Positions 31,302 through 40,573 of a stretch of 64,000 nucleotides of DNA are shown piece after piece. Below the pieces are notes generated by a model. That model was not told the DNA's origin. It did not search any database and was given only the letters and a program-made list of their open reading frames with translations. Numbering within the stretch: position 1 is the first letter of the stretch; every line of letters starts with the position of its first letter. A program made the translations under genes and the position numbers. Source of the stretch: an uncultured Pelagibacteraceae bacterium (GTDB lineage Bacteria; Pseudomonadota; Alphaproteobacteria; Pelagibacterales; Pelagibacteraceae); assembly GCA_902588975.1 (NCBI GenBank), contig CACIRJ010000004.1, forward strand, positions 17,659-81,658, given 5' to 3'.

Positions 31302-32386
31302 TATCTAAGTTTCAGAGTTGCTAATCCAATCATCGCTAGAATAATAGAAATTATCCAAAATCTAATTACAACCGTTGACTCTGGCCATCCTTTTTTTTCA
31401 AAATGATGGTGTATTGGAGCCATTTTAAATATTCTTTTACCTGTTAATTTATAGGAAATGACTTGAACTATTACAGAAACAGCTTCTAAAACAAACAATC
31501 CGCCTGTTATTGCTAACACAATTTCATGCTTAGTTATTATACCAACCGCTCCCAGTGAACCACCTAATGATAAAGATCCAGTGTCTCCCATAAAAATTTT
31601 TGCCGGAGGTGCATTAAACCATAAAAAACCTAAACAAGCCCCAATTATTGATCCACAAAAAATTGAAGCTTCTCCTACACCCTCTATATACGTGATCTGA
31701 AGATAATCAGAAAAAATTATGTTACCAGAGACATAACTAATAAATGCAAAACAAGCAGCAACTAGCATAACAGGAACTGTTGCTAATCCGTCTAAACCAT
31801 CTGTTAAATTTACTGCATTTGAAGCTCCAACTAATACGAACATATAAAAAGGTATAAAAAACCAGCCAAGATTGATTACTAAGTTTTTGAAAAAAGGAAA
31901 ATATAGATTGTTTATTTGATCAGAATTACTTGTGATATAAAGTATAAATATACCAATCAAAGCTAAAATAATTTGTAGAGAGAACTTTAGTTTAGAAGAA
32001 ATTCCATTCGAACTTTTTAACTTTATTTTTTTATAATCGTCATAAGCTCCCAATAATCCAAAAGAAGCTGCAATAAATATTAGAAACCAATTGTAAGGAT
32101 TTGATAAATCACCCCATAGCAATACTCCTGAAAAAACACCTAGTAATATTATTAGTCCTCCCATTGTAGGTGTTCCAATTTTTCTAATTATATGATCGCT
32201 AGGTCCATCTTCTCTGATTGGATTATGAATCTGTTTTGAAGAAAAAAAATTAATTAATGGGTTTCCAACTAAAAAAACAACAACCATAGCTGTAAACATA
32301 GAAAGACCAGTTCTTACTGTTAAATATTTAAAAACATTCAAAAAACTAAATTGATCTACTAGAATTGAAAAAAGTTCAAACAACAT
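31301..32386 (-). CDS. mraY: Phospho-N-acetylmuramoyl-pentapeptide transferase
   Basis: 361 residues, ten predicted membrane helices. Signature loops: GTPTMGGLIIL, the Asp-rich LGAYDDYKKI, NAVNLTDGLDGLA with the catalytic Asp residues, FMGDTGSLSLGG, and the HHHFEKKGWPE loop. MraY transfers phospho-MurNAc-pentapeptide to undecaprenyl phosphate to form lipid I. One-base overlaps on both sides (murD and murE-murF) imply strict co-translation. Confidence 0.97.
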   Translation of the reverse strand: MLFELFSILVDQFSFLNVFKYLTVRTGLSMFTAMVVVFLVGNPLINFFSSKQIHNPIREDGPSDHIIRKIGTPTMGGLIILLGVFSGVLLWGDLSNPYNWFLIFIAASFGLLGAYDDYKKIKLKSSNGISSKLKFSLQIILALIGIFILYITSNSDQINNLYFPFFKNLVINLGWFFIPFYMFVLVGASNAVNLTDGLDGLATVPVMLVAACFAFISYVSGNIIFSDYLQITYIEGVGEASIFCGSIIGACLGFLWFNAPPAKIFMGDTGSLSLGGSLGAVGIITKHEIVLAITGGLFVLEAVSVIVQVISYKLTGKRIFKMAPIHHHFEKKGWPESTVVIRFWIISIILAMIGLATLKLR

Positions 32387-35214
32387 TAAGATTTTGATCC
32401 AATTTGTTTGGTTATTTTATTTAGTCCTGTTGAATTTGAGCCTTTTATCATTAAAAAATCACCATTATTTAAATCATTTTTTATTATATTAAGAATTTCA
32501 CTAGTTGATTTAAGTATTTTTCCTCTTTTTTGTGTTCTAATTTTGTTAAATGTTTCTGTGATATAATTCCCATAAACAAACAACTTTTTGAACTTTGCCT
32601 TATTGATATCTTTAGCAGCTTCAATATGAAGTTTTTTTGAAAATTTTCCTAATTCTAACATGTCACCTAGTAGCATAAATTTTTTATTTGGATTTACTTT
32701 TAAATTATCAAATTTCTTAATTGAAAAATTCAGAGATAATGGATTTGAGTTATAACTTTCATCTATTATATTAACTTTTTTAGAGCCGACAGTGAATTTT
32801 TTTATATTTCCTCTACCACTTGGTATTTTATAATTAGAAAAAAAGTTACTTTTTATTTTATCAATGATATTTAAACTTTTACAAACTGCTATGGAAGCCA
32901 ATATGTTATCCAAATAAGGTAATAAGTTATTATTAATTTTAAAATTAAAAGTTTTAGAAGCTACATCAATATAAACGATATGAGATTTCGTAGATTTTTT
33001 TATTTTAGATAATCTAACATTAGAATTTTTGTGTTTACCAAAAGAAATGATATTTAAATTATTTTTGTTTGCTAAATTTGAAAAAAAATCAAAAAATTTA
33101 TCATCTTTATTTAATATAATTGTACCATTTTTTCTTATGTTAAAAATAATCTCTGATTTGGCTTTAGCTATATCCACTAAAGATTTAAAATTTTTGGCGT
33201 GCGCATAACTAATATTTGTAATAACTCCAACGTCTGGTTTAATTATTTTTGATAAATAGTCTATTTCTCCCTTTTTATCCATTCCAATTTCAAATATTCC
33301 GTAAGTTGTATCCTTCTTTAAATTTATTAATGAAATTGGTAAACCGAATTTATTATTGAATGAATTTTTTGAAAATGTTGTGGAATAATTTTTTTGAAGA
33401 CATTGTCCTAACAATTCTTTCAGCGAAGTTTTGCCTGAAGATCCTGTAATTGCAACTTGAGATGCATTAGATGAAATTCTTATCTTTTGTGAAAATTTAA
33501 TTAATAATTCTAGAGTACTTTTAATATTAATCTTTTTTTTACTATCATTTTTGTTATTTTGAAGTATTGCTAATTTTGCTCCATTTTTTAGAGCTTCATC
33601 TGCAAAATCATTTCCATTAAAAGATTTCCCCTTAATTCCAAGGAAAATTTTATCTTTATTTTGTTCTTTCGAATTAATGCTAATTTTTAATTTTTTTATT
33701 CTATCTAATTTTTTGTTATTTATAATTTCTTTAAGTATATTTAATTTCCAATCATTTGATAAAATTTTATTTTTTAAAATTATTGATTTTTTTATATTAT
33801 CTTTGTCAGAAAATTTATTTTTCTTAATATATTCTTGAGTGTTTTCATGTCCCTTTCCTGCAATAATTAAAACCTCATCAGACTTACTATTTAAAATTGC
33901 TTTTTTTATAGCTAATTTTCTTGATGGTATTTCAATCATTTTAGATGGTAAAATTGACTTCTTAATACTTGCTCTGATATTTTCTGGATTTTCACTTCTA
34001 GGATTATCGTCTGTAAGATAAATATAATTACATAGTTTGTTAGCAATTTTGCCCATTATTGGTCTTTTTTCTTTATCTCTTTCACCGCCACATCCAAATA
34101 CAATATTAATTTTTCTTAAACCAAATTGTTCTTTAATATTTTCTATACTTGTTTTAAGAGCCTCTGGAGTATGAGCATAATCTAAAATAAAAATTGAATT
34201 ATCTTTGGTTGTTCCGATTATCTCGAGCCTTCCTTTTGCGGGTTTAATATACTTAAGTTTTTTAACAATATCATCAATTTTTAGATTACTTTTAATTGCT
34301 GCTGCAATAGCCATCATCAAATTCTTAATTTGTATTTTTCCAATTAGGCTTGTTTTAAATTGGTATTCCTTATTTTGAAAAGTAAACTTTATATGTTGGT
34401 AGTTATTTAAAATTTTAATTGAATTAATTTTTAAATGACTATCTAATGTACCAATGTTTAATAAATTTAATTTTTTTCTTTTGGCTATTTTTTTAAAGAT
34501 TTGTGAATATTTTAAATCATTATCAAATATCAAATTTCCATTTTTATTTGTCAACTCATTAAATAAAATTAATTTTGAATTAAAATAATTTTTATAATTT
34601 TTGTGATAATCTAAATGATCTCTGCTTAAATTAGTGAATATAGATGTGCTAAATTTAATACCATGTAATCTTTTTTGATGAAGACCATGACTTGATGCTT
34701 CTAAAATTACATTTTCAATTTTTTTTTTCCTTAAATTTGCAAGTATTTTATTAATTGTAATAGCATCAACAGTTGTATTATTAAGTTTTAAGTTAACACC
34801 ATTCGATTTGACGCCTAAAGTTCCAATTGAGGCCACTCTTTTTTTATTAAGTTTTAATATCTGGTAATAAAAATTGACTATAGATGATTTTCCGTTTGTA
34901 CCAGTTACAGCAATTATATTATTTGGTTTTTTATTATAATATTTATTTGCAAAACTTGATAGAGCTAATCTAGGATCGCTTACTTTTAAATATAATACGC
35001 CCTTATTGATCCCAGTTTTAAATTTATTTGATACAATTATTCGAGCACCTCTTTTAATTGCATCATTTATAAAATTATTTCCATTAAATTTACTACCCTG
35101 TATTGCAAAAAATATATAATTTTTTTTTATTTTTTTTGAATTAAATTCAAATCCATTAAAACTTTTATTATTAAAATCTTTTTTAAGATTTTTAAAAAAA
35201 CTTTTTAATATCAT
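32386..35214 (-). CDS. murE-murF: Fused MurE-MurF: meso-DAP-adding and D-Ala-D-Ala-adding Mur ligase
   Basis: One uninterrupted 942-codon frame. Residues about 1-485 are MurE: P-loop TGTNGKSS (104-111), SSHGLHQKR, DYAHTPEAL, and DNPR at 403-406, the signature for meso-diaminopimelate selection, then AGKGHE. Residues about 486-942 are MurF: a reduced N-terminal domain (IFLGIKGKSFNGNDFADEAL), P-loop TGSSGKTS (590-597), FEIGMDKKGEI, and DESYNSNPLS. The enzyme should add DAP and then D-Ala-D-Ala to UDP-MurNAc-L-Ala-D-Glu in one polypeptide. No stop, frameshift or internal start is needed to join them. Fused MurE-MurF is known in some other bacteria (Bordetella), but most proteobacteria encode separate proteins. 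Confidence 0.96.
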   Translation of the reverse strand: MILKSFFKNLKKDFNNKSFNGFEFNSKKIKKNYIFFAIQGSKFNGNNFINDAIKRGARIIVSNKFKTGINKGVLYLKVSDPRLALSSFANKYYNKKPNNIIAVTGTNGKSSIVNFYYQILKLNKKRVASIGTLGVKSNGVNLKLNNTTVDAITINKILANLRKKKIENVILEASSHGLHQKRLHGIKFSTSIFTNLSRDHLDYHKNYKNYFNSKLILFNELTNKNGNLIFDNDLKYSQIFKKIAKRKKLNLLNIGTLDSHLKINSIKILNNYQHIKFTFQNKEYQFKTSLIGKIQIKNLMMAIAAAIKSNLKIDDIVKKLKYIKPAKGRLEIIGTTKDNSIFILDYAHTPEALKTSIENIKEQFGLRKINIVFGCGGERDKEKRPIMGKIANKLCNYIYLTDDNPRSENPENIRASIKKSILPSKMIEIPSRKLAIKKAILNSKSDEVLIIAGKGHENTQEYIKKNKFSDKDNIKKSIILKNKILSNDWKLNILKEIINNKKLDRIKKLKISINSKEQNKDKIFLGIKGKSFNGNDFADEALKNGAKLAILQNNKNDSKKKINIKSTLELLIKFSQKIRISSNASQVAITGSSGKTSLKELLGQCLQKNYSTTFSKNSFNNKFGLPISLINLKKDTTYGIFEIGMDKKGEIDYLSKIIKPDVGVITNISYAHAKNFKSLVDIAKAKSEIIFNIRKNGTIILNKDDKFFDFFSNLANKNNLNIISFGKHKNSNVRLSKIKKSTKSHIVYIDVASKTFNFKINNNLLPYLDNILASIAVCKSLNIIDKIKSNFFSNYKIPSGRGNIKKFTVGSKKVNIIDESYNSNPLSLNFSIKKFDNLKVNPNKKFMLLGDMLELGKFSKKLHIEAAKDINKAKFKKLFVYGNYITETFNKIRTQKRGKILKSTSEILNIIKNDLNNGDFLMIKGSNSTGLNKITKQIGSKS

Positions 35215-35225
35215 TGTGATATTTC

Positions 35226-36860
35226 CTAATATTTTATGGCTAAAATAGGCCCGATTTTTTCAATTATATTTTTGGCAACCTCAACAGAAGTCCAGCCAGC
35301 AGTATTAAAAGGTGTACCTATTATCTTCCTTTTTTTACCATCATTATATTCATAAATATAAGTTTCACTCAATTTTGGTTCATCTAACAAAACAATTAAA
35401 ACATATTTTGGAGAAGATATTGGAAAAATTGAAGCAAAAGTATTTATTTTTTTTTTAGAATATTTACCCTTTATAGATTTTTGAGCTGTTCCTGTTTTTC
35501 CAGCAATTTCATAACCAGCAATATTTGCTAAATTAGCTGTGCCCTGTTCAGATGTTACAATTTTTCTCAATATTTCATTAATTTTATTCGAATTTTCTTG
35601 TGTAATTATTTGCTCACCTCTTTTTAAATTTTTCTCTTTTTTAATTAAAGTTGGTTTTATTTTATATCCACCATTTGCAATTATTGCATAGGCTTTTGCA
35701 AGTTGAAGTGGTGTGGTTGTTATACCATGACCATATGCTGATGTAGCTAATTTACATTTTCCCCATTTAAACGGAATTGGATTTCCAACTTCATCAATAT
35801 CAAATTGTATTTTATTTAATAAATCTAAATTTTCTAGAAAATCTTTAAAATTTTCTAAACCGACTTTCTGAGCAATTTTGATTGAACCAATATTTCCAGA
35901 TCTAATCAATATTTCTTCTGCAGTAAGACTAGATGGAATATCCATATCATATTCAGAGATTGTCCTTCCCGCACATTTTATTTTTTTTGGTAGATTTTTA
36001 AAAAGGGTATCTTCTTGGATAACATTTTGTTGAAGTCCAGCAGCCAGTGTAAATGTTTTAAAAACTGATCCAAGTTCATAAACACCTTTTGTGGATCTGT
36101 TTATAAATTTTTTATCGGAAATATCTTGTCTTTTATTTAAATCAAAATCTGGTATAGAAACCATCGATATAATCTCACCGCTGTTAACGTTCATTAAAAT
36201 AGCTGTACTTCCATAACTATTAAAAATTTCTTGAAATTTTAACAATTCCTCTCTTATCAAATATTGTATTTCAGTATCTAAAGAAAGTTTTAATGGCTTG
36301 TTTGAAGTTGTTAATTCATAGTCAAAAGATTTTTCTATACCAGACACACCATTATTATCTGTATCAATCTGTCCCAATATATGACTGAAAAGATTACCGT
36401 TTGGATAAACACGAGCAATGTTTTCTTCCTCTTTAAACGATTTTTCTCCCAGTAATTTTATTTTTTCTAGTTTTGCTGGAGATATTTTCTTTTTGACATA
36501 AAAAAACTTTTTTCCGTTGATTTCCTTTTCAAAATTCTTGTCAGGAAATATTAATTTTAAAGAAATTAATAATTTTTCTTTGTTAATTAGTTGATTTGGA
36601 TTTATGCCCAAATTAGTCACACGCACTGTTTTAGCAATAATATTTCCATTTCTATCCATGATAGACGCTCTATATTTTTCTTTTTCTTTTAAAGTTTGAG
36701 TTTGGTTTGTTTTTTTAAATCCTAGATAGATAGTTTTAGACGTAAAAATTATTGTAATTATAAAAAAGATGAAGAAAATAAATGATATACGTTCAAAAGA
36801 TATTTTTAAATTTGATCTATTTGCTTCAAATTTGAAATTTTCGTCAATAATATTATTCAT
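35226..36860 (-). CDS. ftsI: Septal peptidoglycan transpeptidase FtsI (PBP3)
   Basis: 544 residues: one N-terminal membrane helix (about 27-48), a pedestal domain (RASIMDRNGNIIAKTV onward), and the penicillin-binding transpeptidase domain. Active-site motifs: SVFK at 265-268 (nucleophile Ser265), SGN at 321-323 and KTG at 455-457. It crosslinks septal peptidoglycan with FtsW and is the target of beta-lactams. The start overlaps the ftsL 3' end by 8 bases. Confidence 0.96.
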   Translation of the reverse strand: MNNIIDENFKFEANRSNLKISFERISFIFFIFFIITIIFTSKTIYLGFKKTNQTQTLKEKEKYRASIMDRNGNIIAKTVRVTNLGINPNQLINKEKLLISLKLIFPDKNFEKEINGKKFFYVKKKISPAKLEKIKLLGEKSFKEEENIARVYPNGNLFSHILGQIDTDNNGVSGIEKSFDYELTTSNKPLKLSLDTEIQYLIREELLKFQEIFNSYGSTAILMNVNSGEIISMVSIPDFDLNKRQDISDKKFINRSTKGVYELGSVFKTFTLAAGLQQNVIQEDTLFKNLPKKIKCAGRTISEYDMDIPSSLTAEEILIRSGNIGSIKIAQKVGLENFKDFLENLDLLNKIQFDIDEVGNPIPFKWGKCKLATSAYGHGITTTPLQLAKAYAIIANGGYKIKPTLIKKEKNLKRGEQIITQENSNKINEILRKIVTSEQGTANLANIAGYEIAGKTGTAQKSIKGKYSKKKINTFASIFPISSPKYVLIVLLDEPKLSETYIYEYNDGKKRKIIGTPFNTAGWTSVEVAKNIIEKIGPILAIKY

Positions 36861-37128
36861 TATTAAATTTAAAAATTTTTAAATCTGTAATTTTTTTTTT
36901 TTTTAATTCTTTATCAAAATATATTTTGGAATATTCCATCAATTTATTTGGTGATGTAAGATAGTTGTAATCAAATAAAACTAACTCATAAATATCATTG
37001 AGAGCTCTGATATCTTCTTGAGTTTCAAAAATTTGTTTATCAAGTTTTTTTGTCGAATTTTTTGTAAAAGCAGTTGAAATTATGAGAATAATAATTGGGA
37101 TAAATAAAAAAATTTTTTTATGCATCAA
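36853..37128 (-). CDS. ftsL: Cell-division protein FtsL-like
   Basis: 91 residues: short cytoplasmic end, one membrane helix (KIFLFIPIIILIISTAF), then a coiled-coil-prone periplasmic part (KKLDKQIFETQEDIRALNDIYELVLFDYNYLTSPNKLMEYSKIYF). That topology, the LTSP turn and the position between rsmH and ftsI identify FtsL. FtsL, with FtsQ and FtsB, activates FtsWI. Sequence identity in this family is always low, so the call leans on synteny. Overlaps rsmH by 11 bases. Confidence 0.85.
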   Translation of the reverse strand: MMHKKIFLFIPIIILIISTAFTKNSTKKLDKQIFETQEDIRALNDIYELVLFDYNYLTSPNKLMEYSKIYFDKELKKKKITDLKIFKFNNE

Positions 37129-38110
37129 AGTTCAAATTTTCTATATCTTTTAAGTATTTAAAATTACTAACAAATTTTTTAAAGTTACATCCATTCTCTA
37201 ATTTGTATGCAAATCTAAGTTTTGCGGATCTTGAGGGAGGATTAATATTAATCTCACCGGATGATGGAACTATTGGTTTTTTTTGGGTTAAATTAAAATA
37301 TTTTTTAGTTGAAATACTTTTTGGTAAATATCTAGAAGAATTTTTTACTTCTGAGTATTCTTTAAAAAAAAACTTTACTATTTTATCCTCGATAGAATGA
37401 AAAGTAACAACTGCTATTACTCCACCAATTGGCAAAATATTATAGGCTTTTATTAAACCATATATCAGCTCTGTTATCTCTTTATTAACAAAAATTCTAA
37501 GTGCTTGAAAAACTTTAGTGGATTTATTTTTTCCACTTTTCTTTTTTTTTACTCCTTCAATTATTTCTACTAAATTTTCAGTTTTAATTTTTTTATTTTC
37601 TCTTAATTGCGTTATTTTTTTTGAAATTGGTTTTGCATATTTTTCATCACCAAAATACTTAAAAATTTTATAGAGACTTTGTTGGCTCATTTGTGAAATT
37701 ACATCATCACAAGAAAAATCATTTAATCCCATTCTCATGTCTAGTTTGCCTTTACTATTAAAAGATATGCCTCTATTTAGGTCAGAAATCTGATTTAATG
37801 AATATCCAAGATCAAAAATAATTGCTTTAATATTATCTTCCTTTATTTGGTCAATATCTGAAAATTTTTTGTTATAAAATTTAAATCTTTTTTTATACTT
37901 TGTGAGGAATTGATTAGCTATACTATTGACAGAATTATCTCTATCTAGTGCTACTATTTTATTTAAGTTATTCTCTAATATTTTTTTTGAATAACCACCT
38001 GCACCAAATGTGCAATCGATAAATGTGCCACCATAAAGAGGGGAAATAATACTAACTAATTCGTTTAGTAATACTGGAAAATGTTTTTCCAGATTTATGG
38101 TGGCATTCAT
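37118..38110 (-). CDS. rsmH: 16S rRNA (cytosine(1402)-N(4))-methyltransferase RsmH
   Basis: 330 residues. SAM-binding motif FIDCTFGAGGYSKKIL near residue 30, ALDRDN, IIFDLGYSLNQISDLNRGISF, the insert domain, and VVTFHSIEDKIVKFFF plus PSSGEININPPSRSAKLRFA at the end are family hallmarks (MraW). It methylates C1402 in the ribosomal P site. Normally it follows mraZ directly; here ftsZ intervenes with an 18-base gap. Confidence 0.96.
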   Translation of the reverse strand: MNATINLEKHFPVLLNELVSIISPLYGGTFIDCTFGAGGYSKKILENNLNKIVALDRDNSVNSIANQFLTKYKKRFKFYNKKFSDIDQIKEDNIKAIIFDLGYSLNQISDLNRGISFNSKGKLDMRMGLNDFSCDDVISQMSQQSLYKIFKYFGDEKYAKPISKKITQLRENKKIKTENLVEIIEGVKKKKSGKNKSTKVFQALRIFVNKEITELIYGLIKAYNILPIGGVIAVVTFHSIEDKIVKFFFKEYSEVKNSSRYLPKSISTKKYFNLTQKKPIVPSSGEININPPSRSAKLRFAYKLENGCNFKKFVSNFKYLKDIENLNFDA

Positions 38111-38128
38111 TTATTTTTTTGAAGACCA

Positions 38129-39574
38129 TTAATTCTTTTGTCTTCTCAAAAATGCTGGAATTTCTAAATCTTCTTCTTCGTCAGAGTTTATCTCTTGTGG
38201 TGAAGTTGATAACTCCTCGTTAGCATCTGAATTAAATAGCTCTGGAGTATCATCATCACTCAACTCAAAATTCTCCAAACCGTTATTTTCAGATACTTGC
38301 TCATCTATATTGTTTTCAAATTCAGAGTTTATTGAGCTAGCTACAGGTGCTTCATTTTGCTCTAAATCTTCACCATTAATATTGCTTGATGACTCATTTG
38401 CATAATTAGTATCTATACTTGTAGAACTAAATTCTTCATTTTTCTCTTCTTCCTCTATCTTAAGAGCATTAGCTCCATTAGTAATAATTGAATTATTATT
38501 TGTAAATTGGAAAGATTGAGTTGATGCAGAATTTGAAAACTCAGAATAACCTGGATTTCTATTTTGAATTCTATGTACCATGTTAATTACTGACTTAGGC
38601 TCAGGTTGTTGTCCATCTAATGCAGTAGCAACGATTGAAACTCTCATTAATCCATCTAAACTATCATCTGTTATAGCTCCTATAATTAATTCTGCCTCTG
38701 GATCGACTTCGGCTCTTACTTTATTCACAGCTTCATCTACTTCAAATAATTTTAAATCTTTACCTCCAGTTATATTAACTAAAAGTCCTTTTGCCCCTTT
38801 TAGAGAATAATCGTCAATCAATGGATTATTAATTGCTGACTCAGCAGCTTTGACAGCTCTTCCTTCTCCTTCAGCTTGACCTGTGCCCATCATAGCTTTG
38901 CCCATCGAACTCATAACAGTTTCAACATCAGCAAAATCAAGATTTATAAGCCCTGGTCTAACCATTAAATCAGTTATACTTTGAACACCATGAAGCAAAA
39001 CATCATTTGATAAAGCAAAAGATTCTTCAAAAGTTGTTTGTTCACTTGCAATCTTGAATAAATTTTGATTTGGAACAACTATAATAGTATCAACATGTTT
39101 TCGAAGTTCTTCTAAGCCTTGTTGAGCTTTTCTCATTCTTGAGGGGCCCTCATATAAGAAAGGAAGGGTTATAACCCCGACTGTTAAGATATTAAGTTCT
39201 TTTGCAGCTCTAGCAATTACATGAGCAGATCCAGTTCCAGTCCCACCACCCATTCCGGCTGTAATGAAAACCATATTTGAACCTTGCAAAATATTAACGA
39301 TTTCATTCAAAGACTCATCCGCAGCAGCTTGCCCGATATCTAGTTTCGCACCTGCACCTAATCCTTTAGTTAAATTTAATCCCATCTGTATTTTAGTTTG
39401 AGCTTTGCTTAACCTTAAATCTTGTGCATCTGTATTTACTGCAATAAACTCTACACCTTGTAAGCCAGCATCAATCATACCATTAATCGCATTTCCTCCA
39501 GCTCCTCCAACTCCTAATACTAGAATTCTAGGTTTCAGCTCTTTTATGTCTGGTGTTTTAAAGTTTATTGTCAT
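38129..39574 (-). CDS. ftsZ: Cell-division GTPase FtsZ
   Basis: 481 residues. GTPase domain with [12 protein letters not shown], the tubulin signature [13 protein letters not shown] near 106-118, the T7 catalytic loop [12 protein letters not shown], then an acidic variable linker (about 345-465, rich in Glu/Asn/Ser) and the conserved C-terminal peptide [10 protein letters not shown] that binds FtsA/ZipA-type partners. FtsZ forms the division ring. The genomic place is unusual: between mraZ and rsmH at the head of the dcw operon rather than after ftsA. Thus it would be expressed from the mraZ promoter under MraZ control. Confidence 0.98.
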   Translation of the reverse strand: MTINFKTPDIKELKPRILVLGVGGAGGNAINGMIDAGLQGVEFIAVNTDAQDLRLSKAQTKIQMGLNLTKGLGAGAKLDIGQAAADESLNEIVNILQGSNMVFITAGMGGGTGTGSAHVIARAAKELNILTVGVITLPFLYEGPSRMRKAQQGLEELRKHVDTIIVVPNQNLFKIASEQTTFEESFALSNDVLLHGVQSITDLMVRPGLINLDFADVETVMSSMGKAMMGTGQAEGEGRAVKAAESAINNPLIDDYSLKGAKGLLVNITGGKDLKLFEVDEAVNKVRAEVDPEAELIIGAITDDSLDGLMRVSIVATALDGQQPEPKSVINMVHRIQNRNPGYSEFSNSASTQSFQFTNNNSIITNGANALKIEEEEKNEEFSSTSIDTNYANESSSNINGEDLEQNEAPVASSINSEFENNIDEQVSENNGLENFELSDDDTPELFNSDANEELSTSPQEINSDEEEDLEIPAFLRRQKN

Positions 39575-39586
39575 ATTTCTCCCCTT

Positions 39587-40042
39587 TTAGTTATTAAATT
39601 GCTTTTCCCATTTAAGACTTGCTCGATTAATATTAGATTTTTTTCTAGCGTTTGCCCTAAATTTTTCAAAATATGTTGGTTCCCAAATTTGAAATGTTTT
39701 GCCTTGACCAACAAATAACATGCTATTTTTAATTCTTGCATGTTTTAATAATTTTGGATTTATTTGAACTCTACCCTCGCTATCAAATTGTAAATTTATA
39801 CTCTCTGATAATATAGATGTTGCAAAATAATCTTTCTTTTCTTCAAATGGATTTAATGTGTCTATTGCATTAGATAATTTTTCAATTCGGTCTTGTGGCC
39901 ATGCCTCAATACATAGATTATTAAATGATGGGTAACAAATTATTCCATTATAACCTATGTTTGATAAATATGATCTATAGGATGAAGGCACTGAAACCCT
40001 TCCCTTTTTGTCCAATTTGTTTTCGTAAGTTGATAAAAACAT
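39587..40042 (-). CDS. mraZ: Transcriptional regulator MraZ
   Basis: 151 residues, two AbrB-like MraZ repeats: FLSTYENKLDKKGRVSVPSSYR at the start and SESINLQFDSEGRVQINPKLLKHARI in the middle (DxxGR in each). MraZ forms ring-shaped oligomers that bind tandem TGGG-type repeats and repress the dcw operon. A matching repeat array lies 21-44 bases upstream of its ATG. It ends 12 bases before ftsZ. Confidence 0.96.
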   Translation of the reverse strand: MFLSTYENKLDKKGRVSVPSSYRSYLSNIGYNGIICYPSFNNLCIEAWPQDRIEKLSNAIDTLNPFEEKKDYFATSILSESINLQFDSEGRVQINPKLLKHARIKNSMLFVGQGKTFQIWEPTYFEKFRANARKKSNINRASLKWEKQFNN

Positions 40043-40060
40043 AAACCATATTATCCTAAA

Positions 40061-40105
40061 TTTGGGTTTTTATGGGATATTATGGGTTTTATTGTCTAGC
40101 GTCAA
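40061..40105 (-). promoter_or_regulatory. mraZ/dcw promoter with MraZ-type operator repeats
   Basis: Minus-strand promoter: TTGACG (40105-40100), 17-base spacer, TAATAT (40082-40077), predicted start near 40070. On the plus strand TGGG occurs at 40063, 40073 and 40083, exactly 10 bases apart, overlapping the -10 and start region. Repeats of TGGGN with 10-bp periodicity are the known MraZ-binding pattern, so this is most likely the autoregulatory site of the whole division operon. Confidence 0.75.
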
Positions 40106-40164
40106 TAGTTAATATTATAGTAATCTTTACTTAAGATTTTGTAATTTTTGGGAATTATTAATTG

Positions 40165-40527
40165 AATTGCCAGATAAACTATAAGCCGGGTTCTGTCATT
40201 TAAACTTATCATTTATCTAGGCTTTAAATCACTTTAAAGCTCAAGCAACTAACCCAGATGACTAGCCAAAGACTGCTTTTAGTTATTTCTAACAATGTCA
40301 TCTCTACTCAGTCTTGCTCCCAGTGGGGTTTTCCATGCGCTAGTTGTTACCAACTTAGCCGGTGTGCTCTTACCACACCTTTTCACCCTTGCCTTGATAA
40401 GGCGGTTTATTTTCTGTGGCACTATCCCTAGGGTTTCCCCTGCCAGCCATTAACTGGCACTGTGTCTTTGTAGAGCCCGGACTTTCCTCTTTAAAAAATT
40501 AAAGCGATAAGTCATTTATCTGGCAGG
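40165..40527 (-). ncRNA. rnpB: RNase P RNA (bacterial type A)
   Basis: Fills most of the 531-base gap between mraZ and the amidase gene. Universal elements on the minus strand: GAGGAAAGTCCGGGCTC near the 5' end (complement of about 40470-40490) and ACAGAACCCGGCTTAT near the 3' end (about 40182-40197). Helix P1 is closed by TGCCAGATAAA (40525-40515) pairing perfectly with TTTATCTGGCA (40178-40168). GGAAACCCTAGGG and the CCACACCGGC-type inner segments are also recognisable. It is the catalytic RNA that removes 5' leaders of tRNAs, including the two tRNAs in this window. Ends are set by the P1 pairing and may be off by a few bases. Confidence 0.95.
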
Positions 40528-40573
40528 TAAGAAATATTCTTTTTTCCTTAAAATTCAACTATTTTTAATTCAA

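Noticed and set aside
40528..40573. rnpB promoter in the 46-base gap upstream
   Set aside because: A TTGAAT box occurs but no convincing -10 at proper spacing; transcription might come from within the amidase gene. Too weak to list.
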